Assembly: GCA_035576205.1 (NCBI GenBank)
Contig: DATLWR010000096.1
Span: 1-23,420 of the forward strand
Direction: 5' to 3'
Source of the DNA: DATLWR01 sp035576205
GTDB taxonomy: Bacteria; Pseudomonadota; Zetaproteobacteria; Mariprofundales; Mariprofundaceae
Length of the DNA stretch: 23,420 bases
Position 1 is the stretch's first letter. Every line of letters begins with the position of its first letter. The notes under the pieces are model-generated. The model searched no databases. It was not told where the DNA came from and worked only from the letters and a program-made list of their open reading frames with translations. The position numbers were made by a program, and so were the translations under genes. Positions 8,781-18,487 of this stretch are shown piece by piece.

Positions 8781-9221
8781 ATGCTGGTGCAACAGATTAC
8801 CGACGACATGAAGGCCGCCATGAAAGCCGGCGACAAGGCGAGGCTCGCGGCGATCCGCATGCTCCGCGCCGCGATCAAGGATCGCGAGATCGAGCTCGGC
8901 CATGCTCTCGACGATGCCGAAACGCAGGCCGTGGTGGCGAAGCTCGTGAAGCAGCGCAACGATGCCGCAAACCAGTACCAGGATGCGGGACGTGCCGATC
9001 TCGAGGCGGCCGAACTGGCCGAGGCCGCCCTGCTGCAGGCCTACCTGCCGGAACCGCTCAGCGATGCGGAACTGGCCGCCTTGATCGATGCCGTGGTGAC
9101 CGAGACGGGTGCCGCCGGCATGCGCGACATGGGCAAGGTAATGGCGGCCGTGAAGGAGCGTGCCGAAGGGCGCGCCGATATGGGCAAGGTTTCGGGGCTG
9201 GTCAAGGCACGTCTCTCCTGA
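8781..9221 (+). CDS. yqeY: GatB/YqeY domain-containing protein
   Basis: 146-residue protein of the YqeY family: an N-terminal helical part (IRMLRAAIKDREIELG) and a C-terminal bundle (LLQAYLPEPLSDAELAALI ... DMGKVMAAVKERAEGRADMGKVSGLVKARL) related to the tail of the GatB subunit of the tRNA amidotransferase. The GatB-like tail suggests tRNA contact, but the cellular role is not firmly known. The start ATG 8781 has TTAGGAGA upstream. The gene commonly sits between rpsU and dnaG, as here, so the context is conserved. Confidence 0.93.
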   Translation: MLVQQITDDMKAAMKAGDKARLAAIRMLRAAIKDREIELGHALDDAETQAVVAKLVKQRNDAANQYQDAGRADLEAAELAEAALLQAYLPEPLSDAELAALIDAVVTETGAAGMRDMGKVMAAVKERAEGRADMGKVSGLVKARLS

Positions 9222-9285
9222 ACGGCGGAATTTTTCGCCCCCGGAAGCGCTTGCATCGGCCATGGCTAGGCACTAGATAGCATAC

Positions 9286-11028
9286 ATGTCCCATTTCCCT
9301 CCGTCGTTTGTCGATGAGGTTCTGGCGCGCACCGATATCGTCGAACTGATCGGCCGTTACGTCGACCTGAAAAAATCCGGTTCGAACCTGATGGGTCTGT
9401 GCCCGTTCCATCACGAGAAGTCGCCGTCGTTTTCGGTCTCCGCCGACAAGCAGCTCTATTACTGCTTCGGTTGCGGCAAGGGCGGCGGCGCCTTCCAGTT
9501 CCTGATGGAACACGACGGTTATTCGTTTCCCGAGGCGGTCGAATACCTGGCCGAAAAGGCGGGGCTTGAGGTGCCGCGTGAATCGCAGGCCGATGCCGGC
9601 GAGGAGTCTCGCCGGCGCAAGGCGCTGGAACTGCTGGCGAAGGCGAGCACCATCTTTGCTCGCACGCTGCATGCCGAGCAGGGCAAGGCGGCGCTGGCTT
9701 ATGTGCAAGGCCGTGGTCTCTCCGACGCGATCGTTCGCGATTACCAGCTAGGGTATGCGCCGGACGGTTACGGTTTCATGGAGCGCTGTTTCGGCAACGA
9801 TGCCCGCATGCAGGCACAGCTGGAGAAGGTCGGCCTGCTGTTCAAGGGCGAGCGCGGCTACGGCGACCGTTTTCGCGCCCGGCTGATGTTCCCGATCCGT
9901 GACCGGCGCGGCCAGGTGGTCGGTTTCGGCGGCCGTATCCTCGGCGCCGGCGAGCCGAAGTACCTCAATTCTCCGGAAACGCCATGGTTCCATAAATCCG
10001 ACCTGCTCTACGGATTTTCCGAGCATCGCGACCAGATTCGCAAGCGCAAGCTGCTCTTGGTCGTCGAGGGCTATATGGACGTGCTGGCGCTGGCCATGCA
10101 CGGCCTGCCGATCGCACTGGCGCCTCTCGGCACCGCGATCGGCGAATCGCAGATTCGCGAGATCCTGCGTCTGCACGAGTCGCCGGTATTCTGTTTCGAC
10201 GGCGATCGGGCCGGCCGGCAGGCCGCCTGGCGTGCGCTGGAGCGCATGCTGCCGCTGCTGAAAGCCGAGCAGGCGCCGAAGTTCCTTTACCTGCCCGAAG
10301 GCGAGGACCCCGATTCGCTCTGCCGGCAGGAGGGTGGCGAGGCGTTCGCCGCTCGTATCGAGCGCGAAGCCAAGCCGGTGCTGGAGACTTGGCTGAGCGG
10401 CCTGAAGCTGCTGGCCGGCCAGGGGGCCGAAGGCCGGGCGCGCATGGCCAAAAAGGCGGACGCGATGCTGGCCAGCATGACCGATGCCTATCTGCGTCAG
10501 GCCTGGCAGCAGGAGGTCGAGGCGGCCACCGGCATCCGCCTGCAGAAGCAGGGGCGGAATGCACCGCCGAGGGAGTTGCATAGCCGCTCTCCGGCAGTGC
10601 CGGCGAGCGGTAACCTCACGAAAGTGCAGGAGAAGTTCATCGCTGCGCTGATGCAGAAGCCGTCGCGTCTCCAGCGTCTCGATGGTGAGGCGCATCACTT
10701 ATTCCTTGACGATACCCCTGTGTATCGGATATACACGCGCGCTTTTTCGATCATGAAGGAGTCCGAAGGAAAAAGCGTCGATCTTGCGGGGCAGCTGAGC
10801 CGGGAATTCCCGGACGAAACCAGGATTCCGAAATGGGTCAACCAGGCAACCGTACAGGATGCGGAGTTCGATAGCCTATTATTGGATATGGAGGCCAATC
10901 ATATCCGCCGGTTGCAGAAGCAGGGCGGATTGGGATTGGAAGAAAGTATGCGCGTCAAACGCCGACTCATGCAGATCGAGGGCGAACAACGCAGGCTGAA
11001 AATGACATTGGAAGAGACAGGAGCTTGA
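9286..11028 (+). CDS. dnaG: DNA primase
   Basis: Makes the RNA primers for leading- and lagging-strand synthesis at the replication fork together with the DnaB helicase. The 580-residue product has the three usual parts. The N-terminal CHC2 zinc finger has Cys39, His42, Cys60 and Cys63 (CPFHHEKSPSF and YYCFGCGKGG). The TOPRIM core has Glu261 in VVEGYMD, Asp265, and Asp305/Asp307 in FDGDRAGR. The C-terminal helicase-binding domain is poorly conserved. No Shine-Dalgarno precedes ATG 9286; a weak TTGCAT-N17-TAGATA (9251-9279) would start transcription at or near the ATG. The 3' third is visibly richer in A+T and contains ATA, TTA and CTA codons that are rare elsewhere, coinciding with an internal promoter candidate for rpoD. 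Confidence 0.97.
   Translation: MSHFPPSFVDEVLARTDIVELIGRYVDLKKSGSNLMGLCPFHHEKSPSFSVSADKQLYYCFGCGKGGGAFQFLMEHDGYSFPEAVEYLAEKAGLEVPRESQADAGEESRRRKALELLAKASTIFARTLHAEQGKAALAYVQGRGLSDAIVRDYQLGYAPDGYGFMERCFGNDARMQAQLEKVGLLFKGERGYGDRFRARLMFPIRDRRGQVVGFGGRILGAGEPKYLNSPETPWFHKSDLLYGFSEHRDQIRKRKLLLVVEGYMDVLALAMHGLPIALAPLGTAIGESQIREILRLHESPVFCFDGDRAGRQAAWRALERMLPLLKAEQAPKFLYLPEGEDPDSLCRQEGGEAFAARIEREAKPVLETWLSGLKLLAGQGAEGRARMAKKADAMLASMTDAYLRQAWQQEVEAATGIRLQKQGRNAPPRELHSRSPAVPASGNLTKVQEKFIAALMQKPSRLQRLDGEAHHLFLDDTPVYRIYTRAFSIMKESEGKSVDLAGQLSREFPDETRIPKWVNQATVQDAEFDSLLLDMEANHIRRLQKQGGLGLEESMRVKRRLMQIEGEQRRLKMTLEETGA
10706..10735 (+). promoter_or_regulatory. Candidate internal sigma70 promoter for rpoD, inside dnaG
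   Basis: TTGACG (10706-10711), 18-base spacer, TATACA (10730-10735). A perfect dyad GTGTAT-CGGAT-ATACAC (10720-10736) overlaps the spacer end and the -10, as an operator would. The -10 is built on an ATA isoleucine codon, rare in this GC-rich context. It lies about 300 bp before the rpoD start. E. coli also has rpoD promoters inside dnaG. Confidence 0.55.
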
Positions 11029-11031
11029 AGC

Positions 11032-13011
<1,980 letters not shown>

Positions 13012-13028
13012 CTTCTGTCAGCCCAACG

Positions 13029-13057
13029 AAAAAGCCCGCCTATCGGCGGGCTTTTTT
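13029..13057. terminator. Bidirectional terminator between rpoD and ymdB
   Basis: AAAAAGCCCGCC (13029-13040), loop TATC, GGCGGGCTTTTTT (13045-13057). The A-run before and T-run after a GC-rich stem give a U-tract on either strand, so it can end both the rightward rpsU-rpoD transcript and the leftward transcript ending with ymdB (stop at 13099). Confidence 0.92.
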
Positions 13058-13098
13058 ATGACCGCTTACGGCCAAAAGAGGTCATCCTTTGATTCGCA

Positions 13099-13893
13099 TC
13101 AGGCGGGCGGGATGTGGATGCGATGGATATGCGTCGCCTTGCGGGTGGCGGAATCGATGCTGACGACGGTGGCGAAGATGCTGGCACCCCGCTCCACCGC
13201 CTCGAAGCGTTCCGGCAGCCGCTGAACCATCCGCTTCAGCGCGCCCTCCACCTTCATGCCGATGATGGAGTGGTAGGAGCCGGTCATGCCGATATCGGTC
13301 TGGTAGGCGGTGCCGCTCGGGTGGATGATCTCGTCGCAGGTCGGCACATGCGTGTGCGTGCCGAAGACGAAAGAGGCGCGGCCGTCGAGATACCAGCCCA
13401 TGCCCATCTTCTCGCTGGTCGCCTCGGCATGCATGTCGACCAGGATGGCGGAAACGTCGCGGGGAATCTCTTTCAGCGCCTGATCGATGGCTGCAAACGG
13501 GCAATCCCAGGCGCCCATGAATACCTGACCGATCACGTTGATCACCGCAATGCGGTAGCCGGCGGCGGTTTCCCGAACCGTCCAGCCGCGGCCCGGTGCA
13601 TGGATGGAGAAGTTCATCGGCCGCACGAAACGGTCGTCCTGATCGATCAGGTGCAGGAATTCGCGCTGGTCCCAGCAATGGTTGCCGTTGGTCAGCACGT
13701 CGACACCGATGTCGAACATCTCCTGTGCCGTCTTGTCGGTGATGCCGAAGCCGGCGGCGAGGTTCTCGCCGTTGGCGACGACGAAGTCGATCCGGTGCAG
13801 GTCGATAATGCCCGGCAGGTGGTCGACCAGCGCCCGGCGCCCTGCTTTGCCGATAATGTCGCCGATGACGAGGATATTCAGGATGTCCGACAT
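13099..13893 (-). CDS. ymdB: YmdB-type (TIGR00282) metallophosphoesterase
   Basis: 264-residue calcineurin-like phosphoesterase of the YmdB family, whose studied members hydrolyse 2',3'-cyclic nucleotides or related phosphodiesters with a dinuclear metal centre. Metal-site blocks are present in order: GDIIGKAGR (Asp12), VVANGEN (about 38-44), TNGNHCWD, VDMHAEATSEK and FGTHTHVPTCDE. The usual TNGNHTWD reads TNGNHCWD here. The start ATG 13893 is chosen because homologues begin with MxILxIGDIIGKxGR; the frame stays open upstream inside the neighbouring gene. It overlaps the 3' end of the 5-formyl-THF cyclo-ligase gene by 16 bases, indicating cotranscription and coupling. It is the last gene of the leftward run. 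The in vivo substrate in proteobacteria is not known. Confidence 0.9.
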   Translation of the reverse strand: MSDILNILVIGDIIGKAGRRALVDHLPGIIDLHRIDFVVANGENLAAGFGITDKTAQEMFDIGVDVLTNGNHCWDQREFLHLIDQDDRFVRPMNFSIHAPGRGWTVRETAAGYRIAVINVIGQVFMGAWDCPFAAIDQALKEIPRDVSAILVDMHAEATSEKMGMGWYLDGRASFVFGTHTHVPTCDEIIHPSGTAYQTDIGMTGSYHSIIGMKVEGALKRMVQRLPERFEAVERGASIFATVVSIDSATRKATHIHRIHIPPA

Positions 13894-14459
13894 GCAATGG
13901 TTTCCTTTTCCGTGATCACGATATCCAGCGGGATGTCGTGATCCTCTGCCGGGATAGACTCCATTTCCTGGCAGCTGAATGCCAGTCCGATGATGCGGCT
14001 GATGGCCGGCCGGTGCCCGGCGAGCCAGATGTCGAAGCAGCCCTTGCCCATGCCGAGGCGGTTGCCGGAGCGGTCGAAGGCAGTCAGCGGGCATAGCAGG
14101 ATGGTGGTGGGGCCGGCATGCCAGAGGCGGTCGCCTGCGGGTTCGCGGATGCCGAAGATACCGGTATGCCAATGGGTGCCCGGATGTGTCTCGACCCATT
14201 CCATATGCTCGTGACTGTGGGTGCGCGGCGCGAAAATTCGGCAGGGCGGTTGCTGGAAGAGTGCTCCGGTGTCGACCTCGGAGTTCATCGCCCGGTAGGT
14301 GAGCAACGCATCGTCCGGGCTCAGTGCCGCCAGCTCCCCCTGCAGGCGCTCCATGATCTGCGCCGAGTGGTTGGCGCGCAGTGTATCGCCGAGGGCCATG
14401 CGGCGCTCGCGGGCGAGCTGGCGAAGCTGGTGTTTGGTAACAACGGGCAGGGTGGTCAT
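13878..14459 (-). CDS. fau: 5-formyltetrahydrofolate cyclo-ligase
   Basis: Converts 5-formyl-THF to 5,10-methenyl-THF with ATP, recycling the stored folate form. The 193-residue product has the family's N-terminal KxxLRxxxRxxR helix (KHQLRQLARERRMAL), a central TYRAMNSEVDT block corresponding to the substrate-binding region, and the C-terminal phosphate loop DRSGNRLGMGKGCFD, where many homologues read RLGYGGGYYD. This loop variant is mildly degenerate but keeps the glycine pattern and final Asp. It lies just downstream of the 6S RNA gene on the same strand, the conserved zapA-ssrS-ygfA (fau) order of Gammaproteobacteria. Confidence 0.93.
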   Translation of the reverse strand: MTTLPVVTKHQLRQLARERRMALGDTLRANHSAQIMERLQGELAALSPDDALLTYRAMNSEVDTGALFQQPPCRIFAPRTHSHEHMEWVETHPGTHWHTGIFGIREPAGDRLWHAGPTTILLCPLTAFDRSGNRLGMGKGCFDIWLAGHRPAISRIIGLAFSCQEMESIPAEDHDIPLDIVITEKETIACRTS

Positions 14460-14494
14460 GCAGAAGTCCCGGATGGATGCAGGGACCGAAAAAG

Positions 14495-14673
14495 GGCGCC
14501 CCCGCGCTGACGTTGTGGCACGCAGTTGTCGAACCCTCTTACAAGAGGTGGGCGCCGCACCCCAGTTTCAGGTATCCCCCTGAGGGGACGCTCACAACCG
14601 GGATAGGTAAGCTCCCATTCGACAAGTATCGGCTCAGGCAACTTGGACTGCCAATCGCTCAACGCAGGGGCGC
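14495..14673 (-). ncRNA. ssrS: 6S RNA
   Basis: Regulatory RNA that mimics an open promoter and binds sigma70-RNA polymerase. The transcript, read on the - strand, is about 179 nt and folds as a long rod. Closing stem pairs: GCGCCCC/GGGGCGC at the ends, then CGTTG/CAACG, TGGCA/TGCCA and AGTTG/CAACT. The 5' side of the central bubble starts CCTGAGCCGATA, the same core as E. coli 6S. The 3' side carries the small hairpin CCTCTT-GT-AAGAGG. The apical arm has TGGG/CCCA, CCCGGTT/AACTGGG and TCCCC-TCA-GGGGGA. The order zapA-6S-cyclo-ligase gives independent support. The 5' arm overlaps the last codons of zapA. The 3' arm is followed by CCCTTTTT, which may end the transcript. Exact ends are inferred from pairing. 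Confidence 0.93.
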
Positions 14674-14952
14674 TTTCGCTAAACCTTCTGCTTGTGATAC
14701 TACCTCGTCGAGAGCAGAGATCAAGCTGTCGATCCCTTCCACTGCCACACTCTCTTTTTGCAAGAGTTCGCCGGCCAGATTGAGGGCCACGAGCATCAGC
14801 AGGCGGTCGGAAGCGACGGTGGAACCGGTCTGACGCAAGTCGTCGACGCGTTCCTGGACCATGGAGGCTGCGGCCAGTACGCGCTCCGGGTCATCCTCGG
14901 TGCGGATGGTGAAGCTGCGCCCCATCAGATTGACTTCGACGGAGTGGCTCAC
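14659..14952 (-). CDS. zapA: Cell division protein ZapA
   Basis: 97-residue FtsZ-ring accessory protein. The N-terminal globular part VEVNLMGRSFTIRTEDDPERVLAAASMVQERVDDLR is the ZapA signature, followed by DRLLMLVALNLAGELLQ and a C-terminal coiled coil through which the protein tetramerises and bundles FtsZ filaments. The start is GTG 14952, which overlaps the stop of the ZapB-like gene (GTGA). The TGA stop at 14661-14659 lies inside the 5' arm of 6S RNA, so zapA mRNA and 6S share about 15 bases; a transcript running through both would be processed or alternatively folded there. Confidence 0.94.
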   Translation of the reverse strand: MSHSVEVNLMGRSFTIRTEDDPERVLAAASMVQERVDDLRQTGSTVASDRLLMLVALNLAGELLQKESVAVEGIDSLISALDEVVSQAEGLAKAPLR

Positions 14953-15239
14953 GACTGTTCTCCCTGCTGCTGGGCCATCAACTCGTCGAGCTTTTCGATG
15001 GCGTGCTCGACCCTGGCCTTCGCCTCGAGCTTGTTGTTCTGCAGGGCATGCAGATCACTCTCCAGCTTCTCCACCTGATCGCGGCGCTTGCGCAACTCGC
15101 TTTCGGCCAAGCGGACCACTTCGCGCATGCGGCGATTTTCGGCAATCAGCTTTTCCATGTTGCGGCGGATCTCCGACAGGCTCTCTGTCAGGCCTTCGAT
15201 ACGCTGCTCAATGGCTTCGCGGGGATCGGGTTTCTGCAT
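14949..15239 (-). CDS. ZapB-like coiled-coil protein
   Basis: 96-residue protein that is almost entirely heptad-patterned and charged (IEQRIEGLTESLSEIRRNMEKLIAENRRMREVVRLAESELRKRRDQVEKLESDL ...), with no membrane segment. Small coiled-coil genes of the ZapB/TIGR02449 type commonly sit directly before zapA, and ZapB links ZapA to the chromosome terminus region in E. coli; a similar divisome role is inferred from position and form, not from sequence identity. It ends in a GTGA overlap with zapA. No Shine-Dalgarno precedes ATG 15239; a TTGACC-N17-TTCAAT promoter would start at about that ATG, so translation may be leaderless or begin at a later codon. Confidence 0.75.
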   Translation of the reverse strand: MQKPDPREAIEQRIEGLTESLSEIRRNMEKLIAENRRMREVVRLAESELRKRRDQVEKLESDLHALQNNKLEAKARVEHAIEKLDELMAQQQGEQS

Positions 15240-15245
15240 GTGAGC

Positions 15246-15274
15246 ATTGAAGCATTGCACCCAGTTCCGGTCAA
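15246..15274 (-). promoter_or_regulatory. Candidate promoter for the zapB-like/zapA/6S transcript
   Basis: Read on the - strand: TTGACC (15274-15269), 17-base spacer, TTCAAT (15251-15246). It lies in the 44-bp gap after the ccdA-like gene. The predicted start site is within a base or two of the ATG at 15239. Confidence 0.45.
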
Positions 15275-15283
15275 CCGGCGGCG

Positions 15284-16039
15284 TCAGTGGGCGATGCTGC
15301 TTTCGAGATTGGCCAGGAAGGGGAAATACTTGATCAGCCAGCCGGAGATGATGCTGAAGCTGCCGAGGAAGATCAGCACGCCGACCGTGATCAGCAGGAT
15401 GCCGGCCAGCACCTCGATGGCATGAAAGTGGCGCTTGAAGCGCTGCGACAGACGCAGGAAGGCGTCGGTGGCGAGTGCTGCGATCAAAAACGGGATCGCC
15501 AGCCCCAGCGAATAGACGCCGAGCAGCATGATGCCGTGGCCGAGCTGGGCCTGGGCACCGGCGATGGCGAGAATGGCGCCGAGGATCGGACCGATGCAGG
15601 GGGTCCAGCCGAAGGCGAAGGCCGCACCCAGCACCAGCGCACCGGCACCGTGCCTGGCATTGATGCCGCCCGTATCGAAGCGGGCCTCGAGCATCAGGAA
15701 CGGGATGCGGATCAGGCCGGTGTAGTGCAGGCCGAAGGCGATGATGATGGCGCCGGCGATCTTGCCGAGCAGGGCGAGATGCGTCAGCAGCCATTGCCCG
15801 ACCAGCGAGGCGGAAGCGCCGAGTGCCACGAATACCAGGCTGAATCCGGCGACGAACCACAGCGACTGGGCGACGGCATGGCGGCGTACCGAATCGGCAG
15901 CGTGCTCGTGCAGGCGAAGTTCGTTGACGGAGACGCCGGAGATATACGACAGATAGGCCGGCACCAGCGGCAGCACGCAGGGCGACAGGAAAGAGAGCAG
16001 CCCCGCGAGAAAGGCTCCGGCATAGGTGACTTCAATCAT
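15284..16039 (-). CDS. ccdA: Cytochrome c biogenesis protein CcdA (DsbD-like transmembrane reductase)
   Basis: 251-residue inner-membrane protein with six predicted membrane helices. It passes electrons from cytosolic thioredoxin to periplasmic thiol partners, as in cytochrome c maturation. The redox pair is visible: Cys in helix 1 (FLSPCVLPLVPAYLS) and Cys in helix 4 (FGWTPCIGPILGAIL), both in the proline-flanked setting of the family. Length matches stand-alone CcdA rather than full DsbD, since no periplasmic alpha or thioredoxin-like gamma domain is present. The start ATG 16039 follows AAGGAGTCAGGCGA. Its periplasmic partner is not in the window. It is 37 bases downstream of cutA on the same strand. 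Confidence 0.92.
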   Translation of the reverse strand: MIEVTYAGAFLAGLLSFLSPCVLPLVPAYLSYISGVSVNELRLHEHAADSVRRHAVAQSLWFVAGFSLVFVALGASASLVGQWLLTHLALLGKIAGAIIIAFGLHYTGLIRIPFLMLEARFDTGGINARHGAGALVLGAAFAFGWTPCIGPILGAILAIAGAQAQLGHGIMLLGVYSLGLAIPFLIAALATDAFLRLSQRFKRHFHAIEVLAGILLITVGVLIFLGSFSIISGWLIKYFPFLANLESSIAH

Positions 16040-16076
16040 TCGCCTGACTCCTTGTGCTCTGTGGCCGATGCCATGC

Positions 16077-16400
16077 TCAGGCCGGCCGGGTTTCGCGCTT
16101 CACCCATGCCGCATAGGCAGGAGTGCTTCGCAGTTCCGTCGAGACGATTTCCGGCGTCTCGTAGGGGTGGTTCGCCTGCAGCCAGGCAATGGCGGCTGCT
16201 TCGAGGTCGGGCCTCGTCTTGATGGCCAGATAATATTCGGCCGAGACCTCGACGGCGCCCTGCCAGTGGTAGTGCGATTCGCCGCCGGCCGAGATTTGCA
16301 CGCAGGCCGCCAGTCGCGCGGCGAGCATGCCGTCGGCCAGGGCTTTCGCCTGGGCCTGGCTTCCGACACTGGTCTGGATGAGGCAGATGCGATCCGGCAT
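16077..16400 (-). CDS. cutA: CutA1 divalent-cation tolerance protein
   Basis: 107-residue member of the CutA1 family, a small trimeric ferredoxin-like protein. Family blocks: LIQTSVGSQAQAKALADGMLAARLAACVQI near the N-terminus, then HYHWQGAVEVSAEYYLAIKT, and HPYETPEIV, the most conserved stretch. CutA was linked to copper tolerance in E. coli, but the molecular role is unsettled. In many genomes it neighbours dsbD/ccdA-type genes, as here, where the ccdA-like gene follows 37 bases downstream. It is the first gene of the leftward run and faces acsA across a 91-bp divergent gap. Confidence 0.94.
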   Translation of the reverse strand: MPDRICLIQTSVGSQAQAKALADGMLAARLAACVQISAGGESHYHWQGAVEVSAEYYLAIKTRPDLEAAAIAWLQANHPYETPEIVSTELRSTPAYAAWVKRETRPA

Positions 16401-16437
16401 CGGCCCATCTTAGCAAGCTGCGGGCACGGCGAAAGTC

Positions 16438-16466
16438 TTGTGCGGTCCGAACTCCCCTGCTAGGAA
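16438..16466 (+). promoter_or_regulatory. Weak promoter candidate for acsA
   Basis: TTGTGC (16438-16443), 17-base spacer, TAGGAA (16461-16466) in the divergent cutA/acsA gap. It matches the consensus poorly (three bases in each hexamer) but is the best-spaced pair before the acsA Shine-Dalgarno AAAGGAGGGTG. Confidence 0.25.
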
Positions 16467-16491
16467 TTGAAGACGGACGAAAGGAGGGTGT

Positions 16492-18435
16492 ATGACCGCG
16501 ACCATGGAGACGCTTCTCGACGAAAGCCGTATTTTCCAGCCGCCGGCGGATCACAGGGGCAATATCGCCTCCATGCGGGAATACGAGGCCTGGCGGCAGC
16601 GGTTTGCGGATGATTACGAGGGGACCTGGCGTGAGCTGGCGAACGAGCATCTGCGGTGGCGCAAGCCGTTCGGCCGGGTGCTCAACCGCGACAGCGCCCC
16701 TTTCTTCCGGTGGTTCGAGCAGGGCCAACTGAATCTTTCCGAGAATTGCCTGGACCGGCATATCGAGGCCGGTCACGGCGAGCGCACCGCCATCATCTGG
16801 GAGGGAGAGCCCGGCGACACCCGGCGGATCAGTTACCGGGAGCTGCGTGACGATGTCTGCCGGGCGGCCAATGCCCTGAAGAATATCGGCGTCGAGGCGG
16901 GCGACCGGGTGATTATCTATATGCCGATGGTGCCGGAGGCGGCGGTGGCCATGCTGGCCTGCACGCGCATCGGTGCCGTGCATTCGGTGGTGTTCGGCGC
17001 TTTTTCGGCGCACGCCTTGCGCGACCGCATCGAGGATGCTGGCGCCAAGGTGGTGATCACGGCCGATGGCGGCTGGCGGCGCGGCAGCGTGCATTCGCTG
17101 AAGCCGCATGTCGACGAGGCGCTGGGGATGGGATGCGAGACCATCCGCCACGTGCTGGTGGTCAGGCGCGGCAATAATGCGGTCGCCATGCAGGCTGGCC
17201 GCGATCTCGACTGGCAGGCGGTGCTCGAAACGCAGATGACGGTGTGCGAGCCGGTAAGCGTCGCCGCCGAGCATCCGCTGTTTATCCTCTATACCTCGGG
17301 TTCGACCGGCAAACCCAAAGGCATCCTGCATACGACCGCCGGCTACCTGCTGTGGGCGCGGTTGACCATGCTGTGGACCTTCGATTTCCGGCCTGAGAAG
17401 GACGTGTTCTGGTGTACCGCCGATGTCGGCTGGATCACCGGCCACACCTATTCGGTCTACGGGCCACTGGCTTGCGGCGGCACGACGCTGATGTACGAGG
17501 GTGTGCCGACCTTTCCGGATGCCGGCCGGTTGTGGAAGATCTGCGCCGAATACGGGGTGACGGTTTTCTATACGGCGCCGACGGCGATTCGTGCCTTGAT
17601 CAAGGCTGGCGACGAATGGCCGGCCAAACACGATCTCTCTTCACTGCGTCTGCTCGGCACGGTCGGCGAGCCGATCAATCCCGAGGCCTGGATGTGGTAT
17701 TACCGGGTGATCGGCGGCGAGCGCTGCCCGATCGTCGACACCTGGTGGCAGACAGAAACCGGCGGCCACATGATCGCGCCGCTGCCGTTCGCCACGCCGA
17801 CGAAACCGGGGTCCGCGACCTTGCCGCTGCCGGGCATCGACGCGGCGGTGGTCGACGAAACCGGCAAGGCGGTCGTCAAGGGAGGCGGCCTCTTGGTGTT
17901 GCGCCAGCCCTGGCCCTCGATGCTGCGCGGTGTTTGGGGTGACGATAAGCGTTATGCCGAGACCTACTGGCGCAAGTTCGACGGCCGTTTCTATTTCGCT
18001 GGCGACGGCGCCCGCCGCGACGACGACGGCTATTTCTGGATCATGGGACGGGTGGACGACGTGCTGAACGTCGCCGGCCATCGGCTCGGCACCATGGAGA
18101 TCGAATCGGCGCTGGTGTCGCACGAGGCCGTTGCCGAAGCCGCCGTGGTCGGGCGGCCTGACGATGTGAAAGGTGAGGCGGTCTTCGCCTTCGTGGTGCT
18201 GAAGCGGCCGGCGACCCCGGAGCTCAAGGAGCAGCTGCGCCAGCATGTCAGCGAGGAAATCGGCCCGATCGCCAAGCCCGACGATATTCGCTTTGCCGAC
18301 AGCCTGCCGAAAACGCGTTCCGGCAAGATCATGCGTCGGCTGCTACGTGATATCGCTGCCGGCCGCGATATCACGCAAGACATCTCGACACTCGAAGACC
18401 AGGCCGTGGTTCGCCAGTTGCAACAATCCGATTGA
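16492..18435 (+). CDS. acsA: Acetyl-CoA synthetase (acetate--CoA ligase, AMP-forming)
   Basis: 647-residue cytosolic ANL-superfamily enzyme that activates acetate to acetyl-CoA through acetyl-AMP. The ATP loop is [11 protein letters not shown] (about 266-276). The [10 protein letters not shown] block holds the tryptophan that limits the acyl pocket to acetate-sized chains. The A8 hinge region is [24 protein letters not shown], and the C-terminal PKTRSGK carries the catalytic Lys612. PKTRSGK also fits the PxxxxGK context acetylated by Pat-type regulators in other bacteria. The start ATG 16492 has a near-ideal AAAGGAGGGTG; a second ATG four codons on is possible. Length and blocks favour Acs over propionyl-CoA synthetase. 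Confidence 0.95.
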   Translation: MTATMETLLDESRIFQPPADHRGNIASMREYEAWRQRFADDYEGTWRELANEHLRWRKPFGRVLNRDSAPFFRWFEQGQLNLSENCLDRHIEAGHGERTAIIWEGEPGDTRRISYRELRDDVCRAANALKNIGVEAGDRVIIYMPMVPEAAVAMLACTRIGAVHSVVFGAFSAHALRDRIEDAGAKVVITADGGWRRGSVHSLKPHVDEALGMGCETIRHVLVVRRGNNAVAMQAGRDLDWQAVLETQMTVCEPVSVAAEHPLFILYTSGSTGKPKGILHTTAGYLLWARLTMLWTFDFRPEKDVFWCTADVGWITGHTYSVYGPLACGGTTLMYEGVPTFPDAGRLWKICAEYGVTVFYTAPTAIRALIKAGDEWPAKHDLSSLRLLGTVGEPINPEAWMWYYRVIGGERCPIVDTWWQTETGGHMIAPLPFATPTKPGSATLPLPGIDAAVVDETGKAVVKGGGLLVLRQPWPSMLRGVWGDDKRYAETYWRKFDGRFYFAGDGARRDDDGYFWIMGRVDDVLNVAGHRLGTMEIESALVSHEAVAEAAVVGRPDDVKGEAVFAFVVLKRPATPELKEQLRQHVSEEIGPIAKPDDIRFADSLPKTRSGKIMRRLLRDIAAGRDITQDISTLEDQAVVRQLQQSD

Positions 18436-18487
18436 TCGCCGGGTTCGTGTGACGCATCAGCGACTCTTTCATCATCCAGTCAGCACC

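Noticed and set aside
14456..14662. A 68-codon minus-strand frame between zapA and the cyclo-ligase gene
   Set aside because: It coincides with the 6S RNA, whose pairing and conserved core explain the sequence better than a protein would.
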